DNA from: CAYVTD01 sp964454445
GTDB lineage: Bacteria > Bacteroidota > Ignavibacteria > Kapaibacteriales > UBA2268
Direction of reading: 5' to 3'
Assembly (NCBI GenBank): GCA_964454445.1
Contig: CAYVTD010000006.1
Span: 1-64,000 of the forward strand
DNA: 64,000 nt
Part shown: positions 31,865-40,742 of the stretch, one piece after another
Layout: each line of letters starts with the position of its first letter
Position numbering within the stretch: position 1 is the stretch's first letter
Program-made: the position numbers and the translations under genes
The notes under the pieces: generated by a model
Told to the model about the DNA's origin: nothing
Seen by the model: the letters and a program-made list of their open reading frames with translations, nothing else
Databases searched by the model: none

Positions 31865-34369
31865 ATGAAAAAGTTTGGAATTTTATTATTGATAACCTTG
31901 CTAACTTATTCTCTTTATTCAGCAGAAAAACCGTTTAAAATTGAAAGACTTAATTGTGATTTTAAAGGTATTGTTTCAAATGGGACAAACACTATTTGTT
32001 ATGGAAATTATGGAATTTTAACTTTTTCTTTAGATTCTGGAAAATCATGGAAACAACTTAATATTGGTGAAAAGAATAGTTTAAATAGAATAAAAACCTC
32101 AGGCTTTAGTTTTATTGGAGTAACTGACAATTCTTTAATAAAATCTACAGATAACGGACTGAATTGGAGTATAAAAAAAGTAACTGATGCTCCAATGTTT
32201 ATCGACATGACCCTTCTTGACAATTCAATTTATATCTTGACAAAAAATAGTATCATTCTATCAGATACTAATTTAAATACTTCACAAAATCCATTATTGA
32301 TTTTAGATTCTAACTCGAAATACTCAGAGATTGAAACTGACGGTAATAATTTATTTTTTATTCAAAATCGTAGATTTCTACTAAAGTATAACTTGATTAA
32401 CCAAACTTTAGATACAATAGACCTAATTAAGGACTTTGATTGTACGTATTGTACTAGCGTTTCAGGTATTAAAGTCAAAGAGGGCTTGATTTATATTCAA
32501 TTAAATCGAACTGTCTCTGGTGGATTGAATACTTCTTACTTTTTACAATCATCCGATCAGGGAAAAAGTTGGCAAAAATTGACCTCAAATATTTATAACA
32601 GCTCATGTTATAATATTATTGATAATAAAATATTTTTTATGCAAGCAATTCTAAAAGGAGATCCTTCACATAATAGATTACTAGTAAACGGGTATTTCAT
32701 GATTGATTCTTCTCATTATCATATTGATGCTTCTTATATAACTCAAGTAAATGTTAACGAAAAGATAAGCAAATATATTTATTTCGATAAAAATATTAAT
32801 TATCAGGATTTTCTTTTAATTAATAAGGACATTATTATTTCGGTTGGTAATAACAATATGATTTCTGTTTCTGAAAATGGTGGAAAATCTTTTGAATTTA
32901 AATCATTTTTCACAGGATTCTATGATGGAACTGATAATATTTATAAACTAAATGATAGTTTTTTTATTGTTAATAATTGGTACTCATTTTACACCACACG
33001 AGATGGCGGCATAACATGGCTTCCCCAGAATCATTCAGATTATAATAATGATATTATTTATGGACATCCTTTTTATTTTTATCTTGATAATAATGGCACT
33101 GGTTTTGCGAAGTATGGTCCTATTAACTCAAAGAATGATTCATGTTCTTTAATCACCAATGATTACTGCGAGAATTTTAGAAAAACGAACGAATCTCAAT
33201 ACTCTATAGGTTCGCATGGCGGTACTTTTTGTCATGGAATCGATATGGGCTCTTTATTCCTCTTTATCCTTACTCAGGCAACTAGTTCTGAAGAGGATTT
33301 TTTATATTCAATAGTAAGATACGACAAATCATTTAACTTGATCGATTCAATAAGTTTTGGAACTGATAAGATAAGGAATATTACAAAAATTGATACCAAT
33401 ACATTAATTGCTCTAACATTAAGAACTAGTGGCACTAATGAAGCTGACAGTGAAGGTAATACAGTTGATTATTCATATAATTATTATCTATTAAAATCTG
33501 TGGATAAAGGCAAGACCTGGGAAAAATTAAATGTTAATATCCCAATTCGTCAGAAACTTGCTTTGCGTTCTGATTATCAATATTATTATATGGATATTTT
33601 AACGAATCGTTCATCAACATTAATCTATAATAATCTTATTTTATTTCCTACTACTGATTATGTTATATATACTTTTGATTTTATCAATAACAAATTTGAT
33701 TCCATTCCTTGCCCTGCGGGACTGAGTCAAAGCTTACCGTTCGCCTTTTTTAAATATAAAGAAAATTTATTTATTACATCTTATAGAGAAAAAAATATTA
33801 TATATTATTCTAATATACAGAAATTTGATAATACTAAATGGGATTCGTTAAACCCTGCTGATATTTTTTATCAATGGGACGGATATGACATTTCAAGTAG
33901 TAGTACAGGCAAAGATGCAATATTCAAGTCTTTTATGATAAATGATACTTCTGGATTTCTAGTTATTGGAAAAAATTTTTATGACAGTTTTACTGGTGCA
34001 TTAGGATTTAATAATTATACTTTCGTTAAAATATCATCTCCCTTGTTAACCGGTGTTATTGAAAATGATCCTAAGATCGAGCAAGAAAGGGTTTTTCTAT
34101 GGAATTCTGATCCTTATCCGATACCTGGCAAATCCATTGTTCAGAGTAATATATATTGGAATAAAACATATTCAGGTTCTGATATTAAATATTGCGTATA
34201 TGATATTAATGGAACGAAACTAATTAACCCCAAAATTGATTTTAATTTAACTAACAGCTATTGTGGTATTTTACAATGGGATTGCTCTGAAATCATTTCT
34301 GGCATTTATTTTATCCAAGTATTATTAGGTGGCGAATCAATTTGTTTTCCTGTTATAATATCAAAATAA
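31865..34369 (+). CDS. Secreted BNR/beta-propeller-like protein with T9SS sorting domain
   Basis: 834-aa secreted protein. A signal peptide MKKFGILLLITLLTYSLYSA leads into repeated sialidase/BNR-like Asp-box motifs: SLDSGKSWKQL, STDNGLNWSI, SSDQGKSWQKL, SENGGKSFEF, TRDGGITWLP and SVDKGKTWEKL, which indicate a beta-propeller of the type seen in photosystem-assembly-like and glycosidase-like proteins. The C-terminus (YCVYDINGTKLINPKIDF, ISGIYFIQVLLGGE, PVIISK) is a type IX secretion sorting domain. No catalytic site is recognised. It sits 74 bases after the Cys-rich secreted gene with a clear AAGGAG. Confidence 0.82.
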   Translation: MKKFGILLLITLLTYSLYSAEKPFKIERLNCDFKGIVSNGTNTICYGNYGILTFSLDSGKSWKQLNIGEKNSLNRIKTSGFSFIGVTDNSLIKSTDNGLNWSIKKVTDAPMFIDMTLLDNSIYILTKNSIILSDTNLNTSQNPLLILDSNSKYSEIETDGNNLFFIQNRRFLLKYNLINQTLDTIDLIKDFDCTYCTSVSGIKVKEGLIYIQLNRTVSGGLNTSYFLQSSDQGKSWQKLTSNIYNSSCYNIIDNKIFFMQAILKGDPSHNRLLVNGYFMIDSSHYHIDASYITQVNVNEKISKYIYFDKNINYQDFLLINKDIIISVGNNNMISVSENGGKSFEFKSFFTGFYDGTDNIYKLNDSFFIVNNWYSFYTTRDGGITWLPQNHSDYNNDIIYGHPFYFYLDNNGTGFAKYGPINSKNDSCSLITNDYCENFRKTNESQYSIGSHGGTFCHGIDMGSLFLFILTQATSSEEDFLYSIVRYDKSFNLIDSISFGTDKIRNITKIDTNTLIALTLRTSGTNEADSEGNTVDYSYNYYLLKSVDKGKTWEKLNVNIPIRQKLALRSDYQYYYMDILTNRSSTLIYNNLILFPTTDYVIYTFDFINNKFDSIPCPAGLSQSLPFAFFKYKENLFITSYREKNIIYYSNIQKFDNTKWDSLNPADIFYQWDGYDISSSSTGKDAIFKSFMINDTSGFLVIGKNFYDSFTGALGFNNYTFVKISSPLLTGVIENDPKIEQERVFLWNSDPYPIPGKSIVQSNIYWNKTYSGSDIKYCVYDINGTKLINPKIDFNLTNSYCGILQWDCSEIISGIYFIQVLLGGESICFPVIISK

Positions 34370-34552
34370 TATCTAAATATAATGGTTTTGCACTAATAAA
34401 GTACTTCTCATATTTTTGATAAAAATCAATCTCTAATTCGAAAATTATTCAATAAAAATCAACCAAAACCATCAGTCCTACCAATATTTGCACGCTTGGA
34501 AAGTCTTTATACCAATCGTTTTTTAATTATTTAACACAAATACATCGAGAAT
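34370..34552. other. Intergenic stretch before the O-methyltransferase gene
   Basis: 183 bases, AT-rich. A 9-bp inverted match ATGGTTTTG ... CAAAACCAT with a wide spacer and two copies of ATAAAAATCAA are present, but no clear promoter or terminator. No gene seen. Confidence 0.4.
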
Positions 34553-35215
34553 ATGTCAATATATCCAACTTTTTTAAATGATAGACTCGCGAAGTATTTA
34601 CTTGAGAATTTTTCTTCTGAAGATGCTTTTTTAAAACGGCTTCGCGAAGAATCTGCCCGTCTTGGCTATCCTCAAGTCAGTATTTCTGGAGAGCAGGGCG
34701 CTTTCCTGCAATTTATGCTTACAGTTATCGAAGCCCGTTATGTCCTCGAAATTGGTTCGCTAGCTGGTTATTCGGCAATTACAATGGCAAAGGCATTGCC
34801 AAAAGATGGAAAAATAGTATGCTTGGAAATTAGTGAAGAACGTTCAAATTTCATCAGAACTAAGGCTATCGAAGCCGATTACGAAAATATTATCGAAGTG
34901 AAAACGGGAGCAGCGCTCGACACATTATCAGCATATAAACCAAATTTCAAATTTGATTTGATTTTTATCGACGCCGACAAAGAAAACTATATTAATTATG
35001 TTAATGTAACTTATTCCTTATTAAGAAAAGGTGGTGTTGTAGCCATTGACAATGCACTTGCTTGGGGTTTGGTTGCTGACGAAAATCCAGCTCACCATGT
35101 CGATGAGGTGCTGGCTGTTCAAGAGTTTAATGAATTTTTTAAAAATGATTACAGGTTCATCACTTCTTTGCTGCCTATCGGCGATGGAATGTTGATGGGG
35201 GTAAAATTATTATGA
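34553..35215 (+). CDS. O-methyltransferase, class I AdoMet-dependent
   Basis: 220-aa enzyme of the caffeoyl-CoA/catechol O-methyltransferase group. AdoMet-binding motif VLEIGSLAGYSAITMAKALP (about residues 63-82), acidic motif VCLEISEER, and metal-binding FDLIFIDADKENYINYV near 142, plus DNALAWG. Bacterial members methylate diverse hydroxyl groups, often in a divalent-metal-dependent way; the substrate is unknown. Its stop overlaps the start of the VWA-OmpA lipoprotein gene in ATGA, so they are translationally coupled. Confidence 0.85.
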   Translation: MSIYPTFLNDRLAKYLLENFSSEDAFLKRLREESARLGYPQVSISGEQGAFLQFMLTVIEARYVLEIGSLAGYSAITMAKALPKDGKIVCLEISEERSNFIRTKAIEADYENIIEVKTGAALDTLSAYKPNFKFDLIFIDADKENYINYVNVTYSLLRKGGVVAIDNALAWGLVADENPAHHVDEVLAVQEFNEFFKNDYRFITSLLPIGDGMLMGVKLL

Positions 35216-36645
35216 TTTTAAGGCGATTGTCTTATCTGGTATTATCAAGCATTATTGCTGCACTGATGCTTTTTTCTTGTGGAGGTCAACGACGCGTTAC
35301 TGGCTTCGATTTGCAATCGTCATTAAGAGAGTTTTCTAACGACACGAGCAAGCCAATCTATCTGCGAGGCACTATGCCAATAGATTCTGCAGATGTCGAT
35401 AAAATAATCTTTGATGTATGGCGCCTTGAAGCAGAAGATTACCCTAAAGAAATACGGCTTTTCACACGCGTTTTTGACTCTACAGGTATGTTCATTACCA
35501 ATATGGCAGACCCATACCGCAAAGATAAATCCATCACTTATTTTACCTCCTTAACTGAATTTCTTGGCGTTATATATAATAGAAGAGAAGCACCCATCGA
35601 CAGCTTTACGGTAAGGGAATTTGGCGCCAACGACTCGATACCATACAACATTGTGCTTTCTGTCGATTACAGCGGTTCGATGTCTGCTGTTATGGATGCC
35701 ATTTATGAAGGCACTGAGCTTTTTGTTGGTATGAAATTTCCTTACGATCAAATAGCGCTAACATCTTTCAACAAATATTTTGATGTAAAAGTGCCTTTTA
35801 ATAGTGATACAGGCAAAATTTTAAAATTATACCGGGCAAAACGCCAGCAAAATTACGGACAATTTTCTGGTATGTACGACGCTTTAATGAGCGGTATGGC
35901 AATGTTTAAAGGCACTGACCCGAATGTGCCTCGTGTTTTAGTTGTTTTTACCGATGGAGATGACAATTATTCGAAGAGCGGTTTGTCGAGCGTGATTGAT
36001 ACGGCTATGGCAAATAAAATTCATTTGTTTACTGTTGCTTTTGGTTATTCGAAAGACGATAACTTACGGCAGCTCGCCAAATACTCTGGTGGCAAGTTTT
36101 ATAAGGCATATTCAAAAGAAGATTTGATAGCCATTTTCCGCGATATTTATATGTCTCTTCGCTATTACTATCTTGTTTCCTATAAACCTCCAAAATTTTG
36201 GGGACATCACGACACTTACCCAAAAATAAATCTGCCAGGCAGAACCGATACACTCGTTGGACACGGCGAATATGATATGACTGGCAGCGGTCCCTGGGAC
36301 GTTGGAGATGTATTCGAAAGACCAATCCTCTTCGATTTTGACAAGGACTCTGTAAAAGCCGAATCTTATTATATTATCGATGAAATTGTGGACGTTATGA
36401 TGAGTATGCCCAATTTAAAATTAGAGATTCAAGGGCATACCGACAACGTTGGCACCATCGATTATAACCAGAATCTATCTGAAAGACGTGCAAGGTCTGT
36501 ATATGTGGAAATAGTTCGTCGAGGTATCGAACCTAATCGCCTTCGTTTCAGAGGATTTGGCATGTCTCGCCCCAAAGTTAATAACGATACCGAGCAGAAT
36601 CGTGCAATCAACCGGCGAACGGAGTTCCATATTTTAGCAAGATAA
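35212..36645 (+). CDS. Lipoprotein with von Willebrand A and OmpA C-terminal domains
   Basis: 477-aa outer-membrane-linked lipoprotein. A lipobox ALMLFSCGG (Cys 24) follows the signal helix. The VWA domain (about 140-325) has the MIDAS motif VDYSGSMS near 145 and VFTDGDDNYSKSG. The C-terminal OmpA/MotB peptidoglycan-binding domain (about 365-477) shows ILFDFDKDSVKAESYYIIDE, LEIQGHTDNVGT and LSERRARSVY. It probably anchors to peptidoglycan and binds a metal-dependent partner through the VWA domain. It begins in an ATGA overlap with the O-methyltransferase and ends one base before the permease gene. Confidence 0.9.
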   Translation: MILRRLSYLVLSSIIAALMLFSCGGQRRVTGFDLQSSLREFSNDTSKPIYLRGTMPIDSADVDKIIFDVWRLEAEDYPKEIRLFTRVFDSTGMFITNMADPYRKDKSITYFTSLTEFLGVIYNRREAPIDSFTVREFGANDSIPYNIVLSVDYSGSMSAVMDAIYEGTELFVGMKFPYDQIALTSFNKYFDVKVPFNSDTGKILKLYRAKRQQNYGQFSGMYDALMSGMAMFKGTDPNVPRVLVVFTDGDDNYSKSGLSSVIDTAMANKIHLFTVAFGYSKDDNLRQLAKYSGGKFYKAYSKEDLIAIFRDIYMSLRYYYLVSYKPPKFWGHHDTYPKINLPGRTDTLVGHGEYDMTGSGPWDVGDVFERPILFDFDKDSVKAESYYIIDEIVDVMMSMPNLKLEIQGHTDNVGTIDYNQNLSERRARSVYVEIVRRGIEPNRLRFRGFGMSRPKVNNDTEQNRAINRRTEFHILAR

Positions 36646-36646
36646 T

Positions 36647-37378
36647 ATGGAGCTTGAAATAATTGTCTTGGTTTTATTGATTTTTTTTGTATCTACTACG
36701 ATTCGGAGTTTCTTTGGCTTTGGTGATGCTCTGCTCGCTATGCCTTTGCTAACGATCGTTATCGGTGTAAAAACTGCAGTACCTATTGTGGCTCTTGTAG
36801 CCATTATAATTGGATTGAGTATTTTGCTCAAAACTTGGAGGGAGATTAATTTTAAACAGCTAATCCCATTGATAGTAGCTTCAATAGCTGGTATTCCGAT
36901 TGGGCTGATTTATTTAAAAGACACAAGCGAAGTAATTGTCAAGTTAGTTCTTGCCATAATACTAATTTCATTCAGTTTGTACCGTCTCTTTAGACCGAAT
37001 TTACTTTATTTGAAAAGCGAGCGATTATCTTTTATCTTTGGTCTGTTTTCAGGTATTCTTGGAGGAGCATACAACACAAATGGACCGCCAATTGTATTGT
37101 ATGGAGCAATGAGGCGATGGGAGCCGAGCCAATTTCGTTCGAATTTACAAGGGATTTTTCTACCAACAAATCTGTTTATTGCAACCGGTCATGGTCTTGC
37201 CGGGTTTTGGACAGAAGAAGCAATTATTTTGTTTTTTTATTGCATACCTGTTGTAATCCTTTCAATCATCTTAGGATCATATCTAAACAAGCGGATACCG
37301 GCTGAAAAATTTGTCAAACTTGTAGATATTTTCTTAATTATTATTGGTTTGGTGTTGGTGGTGCATTCATTGTTTTAA
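36647..37378 (+). CDS. TauE/SafE-family sulfite/organosulfur permease
   Basis: 243-aa polytopic membrane protein with about eight helices. Signature-like stretches FFGFGDALLAMPLLTIVIGV near 25, GILGGAYNTNGPPIVLYGAM near 145, and FRSNLQGIF near 170 match the TauE/SafE (DUF81) family of anion exporters. Substrate unknown. It starts one base after the VWA-OmpA gene, and its last 38 bases overlap the end of the convergent TPR gene. Confidence 0.8.
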   Translation: MELEIIVLVLLIFFVSTTIRSFFGFGDALLAMPLLTIVIGVKTAVPIVALVAIIIGLSILLKTWREINFKQLIPLIVASIAGIPIGLIYLKDTSEVIVKLVLAIILISFSLYRLFRPNLLYLKSERLSFIFGLFSGILGGAYNTNGPPIVLYGAMRRWEPSQFRSNLQGIFLPTNLFIATGHGLAGFWTEEAIILFFYCIPVVILSIILGSYLNKRIPAEKFVKLVDIFLIIIGLVLVVHSLF

Positions 37379-38162
37379 TATAATTCAAGTTTTCCCTTGC
37401 TTGCTGATTATTTGGATAATACTTTAAAATATATTCTAACAGCATAGCAGCACTATCGAGTTTGCCGAGTTGACGATAACAATAGCCACTCATCAAGAGT
37501 AAATTTTCATTTTTTGGATGGAATGTAACTGCCGACATTAAAATATCTTTTGCAGGAGCGTAGTTTTTCTGTTGAATCATTGAGTTGCCATAATACAAAG
37601 CTGCATTAAGCATCAAATTATGAGCATTATTAGATATATATGATTTCCCATTATCGATTTCAAGCGTTTTTTTAAAGCTAAAATATGCTGAATCGAACTT
37701 GTTTATTCCTATATAATACATCCCTAAGGAAAGAAATGCTTTTGGGTTTGCTGGCTGCTCCTTGACAATATTTCTTATTTTTTCACCTGCCTTAAGTATT
37801 TGTATAGATTTTTCTTTTGAATTAGGCAAATCCATCATAGAGTTTAAAATAGCTTCATTTTTGGCAAGCTTTTCAGCAGTGGAAATAGATGGCTTTACAT
37901 CGCTTGCGCTGATAGAGAAAATAAATAATAGAATCCCAAGTAGCAAAGGAAGCAGGAGAATAAAGATATTTAGTTTTTTAAAAATATTAAAAAATGGGGG
38001 CATTTCCATAGCAAAAAGATAGCGATTAAATGAGCTTTGCTCTATTTTGTCTGCTGATTTATTTTTGGCTTGTATGCTTTTCTTTGAGGCTTTTGCTTGA
38101 GTCGCTGGCTCCGGCTTCGTCTCTATCGATTGTATCTTTCTTATTGGCTTTTTTTTGCTCAT
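37341..38162 (-). CDS. Membrane-anchored TPR protein
   Basis: 273-aa protein with a Lys-rich N-terminal tail (about 1-55), one membrane helix (NIFILLLPLLLGILLFIFSI, about 66-86) and a TPR-containing C-terminal domain in the periplasm or cytoplasm: AFLSLGMYYIGINKFDSAYF, LMSGYCYRQLGKLDSAAMLL and YYPNNQQARENLNYIK. Its ATG overlaps the stop of the preceding membrane protein gene in ATGA, so it ends a minus-strand operon. Its own stop lies inside the convergent TauE gene. Function unknown; probably a scaffold for the polytopic protein upstream. Confidence 0.78.
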   Translation of the reverse strand: MSKKKPIRKIQSIETKPEPATQAKASKKSIQAKNKSADKIEQSSFNRYLFAMEMPPFFNIFKKLNIFILLLPLLLGILLFIFSISASDVKPSISTAEKLAKNEAILNSMMDLPNSKEKSIQILKAGEKIRNIVKEQPANPKAFLSLGMYYIGINKFDSAYFSFKKTLEIDNGKSYISNNAHNLMLNAALYYGNSMIQQKNYAPAKDILMSAVTFHPKNENLLLMSGYCYRQLGKLDSAAMLLEYILKYYPNNQQARENLNYIKTMNAPPTPNQ

Positions 38163-39994
38163 TTTGATTGCTCTTTCATAATTCTAAAACCTTGTTGGAA
38201 AGATTCCCCTCTTTTATAGACATTTTTTGCTGTTTTGCCGCAATTTGACGGGATTGGCGAATAACCTGTTGCAGTAGCGTAATAGACGTTGAAACCATTT
38301 ACTTCCTCTACATTCAGACTGCCAATATTGTAATCTGGTGGCAAATAAAGTGAATTCCAAAAAACTCCCCTGCCAATAGTTTGCTTTCTTTGATCGATCA
38401 TTGTTTTCATATCACTGTAAATATCAATAAATAGATATAATGCAATAGCCGAAAACAAAAGATAAACAGCCGTTTGAAACTTGGGAGCAAATTGAAGCTT
38501 AATTCTTTTAAAAATATAATTAATCAATATTTGCAATGGCAAGAAAAGCAATATTCCGGCAAAAGCGAACATTATTCCCCAACCGAACCTAAGATCAGGT
38601 GCGGTTTTGAGCCAGAAGATAAAAGATATAGCTGCTATTATAAAAATAATGATATATGCGAAAATTCTACTTTTTTGTCTGTTAAAATGGTTACTAACTT
38701 GTTTTATTCTCGAGAAAAGAGCTATGAAATATATCACAATAGCTGCCAAAAATGCCGCTGAAAGATAATAAATTGTATTTAATAATTCTTTTAGCATTGG
38801 CATGGTTTGGTTTGCAAGCCATACATCATACCATTGTGAAAAACTCATATTATCGAGCGTAGCTCCTTTTGGCACATTTCTAAACCAGGCAGGGAATTTC
38901 GCCCAATTCTCGATGACTTTCTTCGTTTCAGCTACTTTTTCTATTGGCATTTTCCAATCGAATGAAAAAATATCAATAGCCGGATAAGGAAACAATAAAT
39001 ATCCTGAAAAAATGACATTTCTAATTAAAAATGGTGCCAAGACGATAAGCACTAAGCCTGATAGGACGATTGCATTGCGGTATTTCTTTGTAAGCAATTC
39101 ATTAACAAACAGGTAAACCGCGAACAAAACAAGCAAAGCGCCAGATAGCTTAATTGTCATTAAAAATAGCGATATCAATGCAAGCGATATCGTCCATAAA
39201 TTGGTTTTAAAGCTACCCTTTTCTTCGATTATCTGAAGGGCAAAGCAAAAGAAAACCCATGTAAAAATCACTGTTGGCACATCAGGGCTTGGGGTGGTAA
39301 TCCAACCAAGATGTGGATAATGAAATGAATATAAAAATATTGGTATTAGGAATGTTCGAATCCAATTTGAAGCATTAAAGTTTTTCCTAAACAGATTATT
39401 TACTCCGCCTACGCTATAAAAAATAATTAAAAGTAAAAGGAAGTGGCTTAGCGCATTGAATGACATAATACCTAGAAACGAAAAGCTGAAAGTAGCAGCT
39501 AGAACAATCCATGAACTATTAGTTGCAAGCCTCTCGTGGAGATTGCCCAGACCGGGAACCGCTGCATAATTTTCATGCCATTTTATTAGGTGGGAATGAT
39601 ACAAATCTGTGTCGTAATTTGTGCAAGGTATTTCGATTACAAATAGAAAATAACCTATTAACACAATAATCATAATCAATCCTGGCAAAGATATCATTCG
39701 GGCATTATCGAGCATTTTCCGAACTTCACTTGCTACAAATTGTCTATCAAAGAATAAGTAAATTAAAGAGAGAATTAGCAAGGTGAGAGTTGTAAAAAGA
39801 GCAGTTTTCATAAATATGCTAATTACAGAAGCGATAACTGAAATTATGGCAAGCCCGTTAATGACCACTATTATAAAAGGTAAAGGCTTGTCTTCACTTA
39901 GCCGGAAGAGCCTGTTCATCAATCTGATGGAAAAAATGCCATAGATAAACGAAAGTGAAAATAAATAAATGCATATTCCTATTATTGCAAGCAT
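38159..39994 (-). CDS. Polytopic membrane protein, possible glycosyltransferase
   Basis: About 611 aa with ten or more predicted membrane helices in the first 530 residues. ATG 39994 is chosen because AAGGAG lies just upstream; the longer open frame to 40045 runs into the preceding gene. Between helices 4 and 5 a loop has CTNYDTDLYHSHLIKWHENY, reminiscent of an Asp/Glu-bearing first loop of GT-C type enzymes. The C-terminal soluble tail ends with PDYNIGSLNVEEVNGFNVYY. It lies between a GT2 polyprenyl-phosphate transferase-like gene and a TPR gene, which supports a role in extracytoplasmic glycan transfer, but this is inference. Confidence 0.65.
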   Translation of the reverse strand: MLAIIGICIYLFSLSFIYGIFSIRLMNRLFRLSEDKPLPFIIVVINGLAIISVIASVISIFMKTALFTTLTLLILSLIYLFFDRQFVASEVRKMLDNARMISLPGLIMIIVLIGYFLFVIEIPCTNYDTDLYHSHLIKWHENYAAVPGLGNLHERLATNSSWIVLAATFSFSFLGIMSFNALSHFLLLLIIFYSVGGVNNLFRKNFNASNWIRTFLIPIFLYSFHYPHLGWITTPSPDVPTVIFTWVFFCFALQIIEEKGSFKTNLWTISLALISLFLMTIKLSGALLVLFAVYLFVNELLTKKYRNAIVLSGLVLIVLAPFLIRNVIFSGYLLFPYPAIDIFSFDWKMPIEKVAETKKVIENWAKFPAWFRNVPKGATLDNMSFSQWYDVWLANQTMPMLKELLNTIYYLSAAFLAAIVIYFIALFSRIKQVSNHFNRQKSRIFAYIIIFIIAAISFIFWLKTAPDLRFGWGIMFAFAGILLFLPLQILINYIFKRIKLQFAPKFQTAVYLLFSAIALYLFIDIYSDMKTMIDQRKQTIGRGVFWNSLYLPPDYNIGSLNVEEVNGFNVYYATATGYSPIPSNCGKTAKNVYKRGESFQQGFRIMKEQSK

Positions 39995-40005
39995 AATGTT
40001 ACTCC

Positions 40006-40707
40006 TTATATCCTCTTGAATATATTGTATTTTAAAATACACCAAACGGCTCGGAATCCATCTTTAAAACCAATTTTTTTTCCTTCATCATAAGTCCTAC
40101 CATAATAGGAAATACCAACTTCAAAGATTCGGCATTTTAGCTTTGCGATTTTTGCTGTCATCTCGGGTTCAATTCCAAAGCGCTGCTCTTCCAAATTTAT
40201 TTTTTTTAATATATCAGAACGAAAGACCTTATAGCAAGTCTCCATATCAGTCAGATTAAGGTCGGTAAGCATATTTGATAGAAGAGTAAGGAATCCATTG
40301 CCGAGCCGGTGCCAAAAATAAACTACCCGATGTGGCTCGCCGCCCATAAATCGAGAACCGAAAACAACATCTGCCTTGTCGTCGATAATTGGTTTCATTA
40401 ACTTAATATATTCCTTAGGATCGTATTCCAAATCAGCATCTTGTATGATAACAATATCGCCTGTGCAATGCTTGAAGCCAGTTTGCAAAGCGCCTCCCTT
40501 ACCTTTGTTTTTAGGGTGAAAAAACTTTATTATACTCGGATCGTCGATTTGTCGCAATAATTCGGTAGTTCCATCGCTCGAGCAGTCGTCCACAATGATA
40601 ATCTCTTTTTCAAAATCGGAAGGTATCGTGCTGTTTTTCACACTTTCGATAATCTCGAGAAGGGTATTTACTTCGTTATACGTAGGAATTACTATTGAAA
40701 CTTTCAT
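40006..40707 (-). CDS. Family 2 glycosyltransferase, DPM1-like
   Basis: 233-aa soluble GT2 enzyme of the dolichol-phosphate mannose synthase type: MKVSIVIPTYNEVNTLLEII, IIVDDCSSDGT, KGKGGALQTGFKHCTGDIVI, the metal-binding IQDADLEYDP near 92, and MTAKIAKLKCRIFEVGISYY near 185. It lacks the C-terminal membrane helices of the 21.9-kb relative. It probably makes a polyprenyl-phosphate sugar for the next gene product. Its stop is 12 bases before the polytopic gene, with the ribosome site in between. Confidence 0.85.
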   Translation of the reverse strand: MKVSIVIPTYNEVNTLLEIIESVKNSTIPSDFEKEIIIVDDCSSDGTTELLRQIDDPSIIKFFHPKNKGKGGALQTGFKHCTGDIVIIQDADLEYDPKEYIKLMKPIIDDKADVVFGSRFMGGEPHRVVYFWHRLGNGFLTLLSNMLTDLNLTDMETCYKVFRSDILKKINLEEQRFGIEPEMTAKIAKLKCRIFEVGISYYGRTYDEGKKIGFKDGFRAVWCILKYNIFKRI

Positions 40708-40742
40708 AGTATATATTTGAATGAAATTCTAAATAACAGGGA

